Source: Bacteroidetes bacterium UBA2475
Lineage (GTDB): Bacteria > Bacteroidota > Bacteroidia > B-17B0 > Aurantibacillaceae
Assembly (NCBI GenBank): GCA_002342065.1
Contig: DDPF01000003.1
Span: 1 to 64,000 of the forward strand
Direction: 5' to 3'
Length of the DNA stretch: 64,000 nt
Every line of letters starts with the position of its first letter. Positions within the stretch are counted from its first letter, which is position 1. Below, one piece after another: positions 63,255 through 64,000 of the stretch. Both the position numbers and the translations under genes were made by a program. A model generated the notes under the pieces. That model searched no databases. It had not been told where the DNA came from and saw nothing but the letters and a program-made list of their open reading frames with translations.

Positions 63255-64000
63255 ATGGTAATGACAAAAGACGTTTTATTTTCTTTAACCAAAGGGGCCT
63301 TTGCGCCGCAGGAAGAAATGTTGGAAGTAGCGCGCAAAAAAGGAAAACTCTACATAGGCATCCCTAAAGAAATTGCCTTCCAGGAAAACCGCGTGGCCCT
63401 GGTGCCCGATGCTGTTGCCTTGTTAGTTAATAACGGTCACCGCATTGTTATAGAAACAGGCGCAGGTAAAACTGCCAACTTTGAAGACAGCGATTACAGC
63501 GAAGCCGGTGCAGAGATCGTTCTCTCAGCAAGCGACGTTTATAAAGCAGATGTGATCTTTAAAATTGCACCGCCTACCATTGAAGAAATTGAAATGATGC
63601 AACCTAAACAAACGTTGTTTAGTGCTTTGCAATTAACCGTGCAACCACAGGATTTTTTAAAGAAACTGATATCCAAAAAATTAAATTGCGTAGCCTTTGA
63701 TCTTATTATTGATGAGGCCGGCATCTTTCCTGTTATACGCGCCATGGGCGAAATTGCAGGCGGTGCCAGTATATTAATTGCAGCAGAATTATTAAGCAAC
63801 GTAAACAACGGTGTTGGCGCTATATTAGGTGGCATTAGTGGCATCTCGCCTACCGAAGTTATTATTATTGGTGCAGGTACTGTTGGCGAATTTGCAGCCC
63901 GTGCCGCAATTGGTTTGGGTGCAAGTGTAAAAGTATTTGATAACAGCACCTCGCGTTTGCGCCGTTTGCAAAACCAATTGGGCAGCCGTGTATTTACTTC
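63255..64000 (+). CDS. Alanine dehydrogenase, 5' part (runs off the window)
   Basis: The frame from the ATG at 63255 (or 63261) is open to the window edge, about 248 residues. It begins VMTKDVLFSLTKGAFAPQEE, then KLYIGIPKEIAFQENRVALV, the N-terminal signature of alanine dehydrogenase and transhydrogenase alpha subunits. GGASILIAAELLSNVNNG and the NAD-binding VIIIGAGTVGEFAARAAIGL follow. The N-terminal extension before KLYIGIPKE is seen in Bacteroidota alanine dehydrogenases. Truncated at the right edge only by the window. Confidence 0.85.
   Translation, partial: MVMTKDVLFSLTKGAFAPQEEMLEVARKKGKLYIGIPKEIAFQENRVALVPDAVALLVNNGHRIVIETGAGKTANFEDSDYSEAGAEIVLSASDVYKADVIFKIAPPTIEEIEMMQPKQTLFSALQLTVQPQDFLKKLISKKLNCVAFDLIIDEAGIFPVIRAMGEIAGGASILIAAELLSNVNNGVGAILGGISGISPTEVIIIGAGTVGEFAARAAIGLGASVKVFDNSTSRLRRLQNQLGSRVFT

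Noticed and set aside
1..64000. CRISPR arrays, tRNA or rRNA genes, integrases, prophage or defence islands
   Set aside because: I found no regularly spaced repeats, no cloverleaf or rRNA blocks and no such protein families in either strand by reading.

Overview
This 64 kb window is a chromosomal segment of a member of the Bacteroidota. The DNA is AT-rich (roughly 36-38% GC by eye). Several promoters carry the TAnnTTTG -7 box typical of the phylum, and Shine-Dalgarno sites are scarce. Many products are type IX secretion system (T9SS) cargo with C-terminal sorting domains, or SusC-like TonB receptors. The window also has a T9SS plug protein (DUF5103), a PorV/PorQ-family protein and the bacillithiol enzyme BshC. 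I see no phage, integrase, transposase, CRISPR array, rRNA or tRNA gene, so this looks like a resident backbone rather than an island. I cannot name the genus.

Layout. 0-6.6 kb: a secreted EEP-fold nuclease faces away from a TonB receptor followed by two paralogous lipoproteins (OB-like DUF5689 plus choice-of-anchor-J domains), with a structured leader RNA candidate between them. 6.6-8.9 kb: greA, a HIT hydrolase and a phosphohexomutase. 9-18.2 kb: an operon of a 1239-aa TonB receptor, a 1479-aa exported protein and a PorV/PorQ homologue. 18.5-24.2 kb: a very basic exported protein, dCMP deaminase, an Nfu-type Fe-S scaffold, nadB and a Pif1/RecD-like helicase with HRDC and HTH ends. 24.4-31.4 kb: T9SS cargo, an aldehyde dehydrogenase, a palindrome-rich intergenic region, the T9SS plug protein and a large T9SS cargo. 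31.8-43.1 kb: a TonB receptor with a cob(I)alamin adenosyltransferase, thioesterase, His-rich protein, tail-fibre-like protein, thiolase, PD40 protein, uracil phosphoribosyltransferase and bshC. 43.3-52 kb: tandem T9SS cargo, a tandem SCO1 pair (one without copper-binding cysteines), a tandem pair of thioredoxin-fold proteins and a metallopeptidase. 52-64 kb: a mini T9SS tail protein, a SiaC-like protein, a glycine-rich cargo, a lipoprotein lacking an ATG start, aldo/keto reductase, msrB, a VWA protein, a UMF1 transporter, an OmpA-family protein, rpsT, fabD, a beta-barrel protein and the 5' part of alanine dehydrogenase.

How it fits together. Most accessory genes serve the cell envelope: TonB-driven uptake, T9SS export, lipoproteins and periplasmic redox proteins. 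Housekeeping genes are scattered between them. Several gene pairs are tandem duplicates. The intergenic DNA is rich in short palindromic repeats, including three copies of a 135-158 bp element whose terminal repeats are conserved while the central hairpin changes sequence but keeps its pairing.
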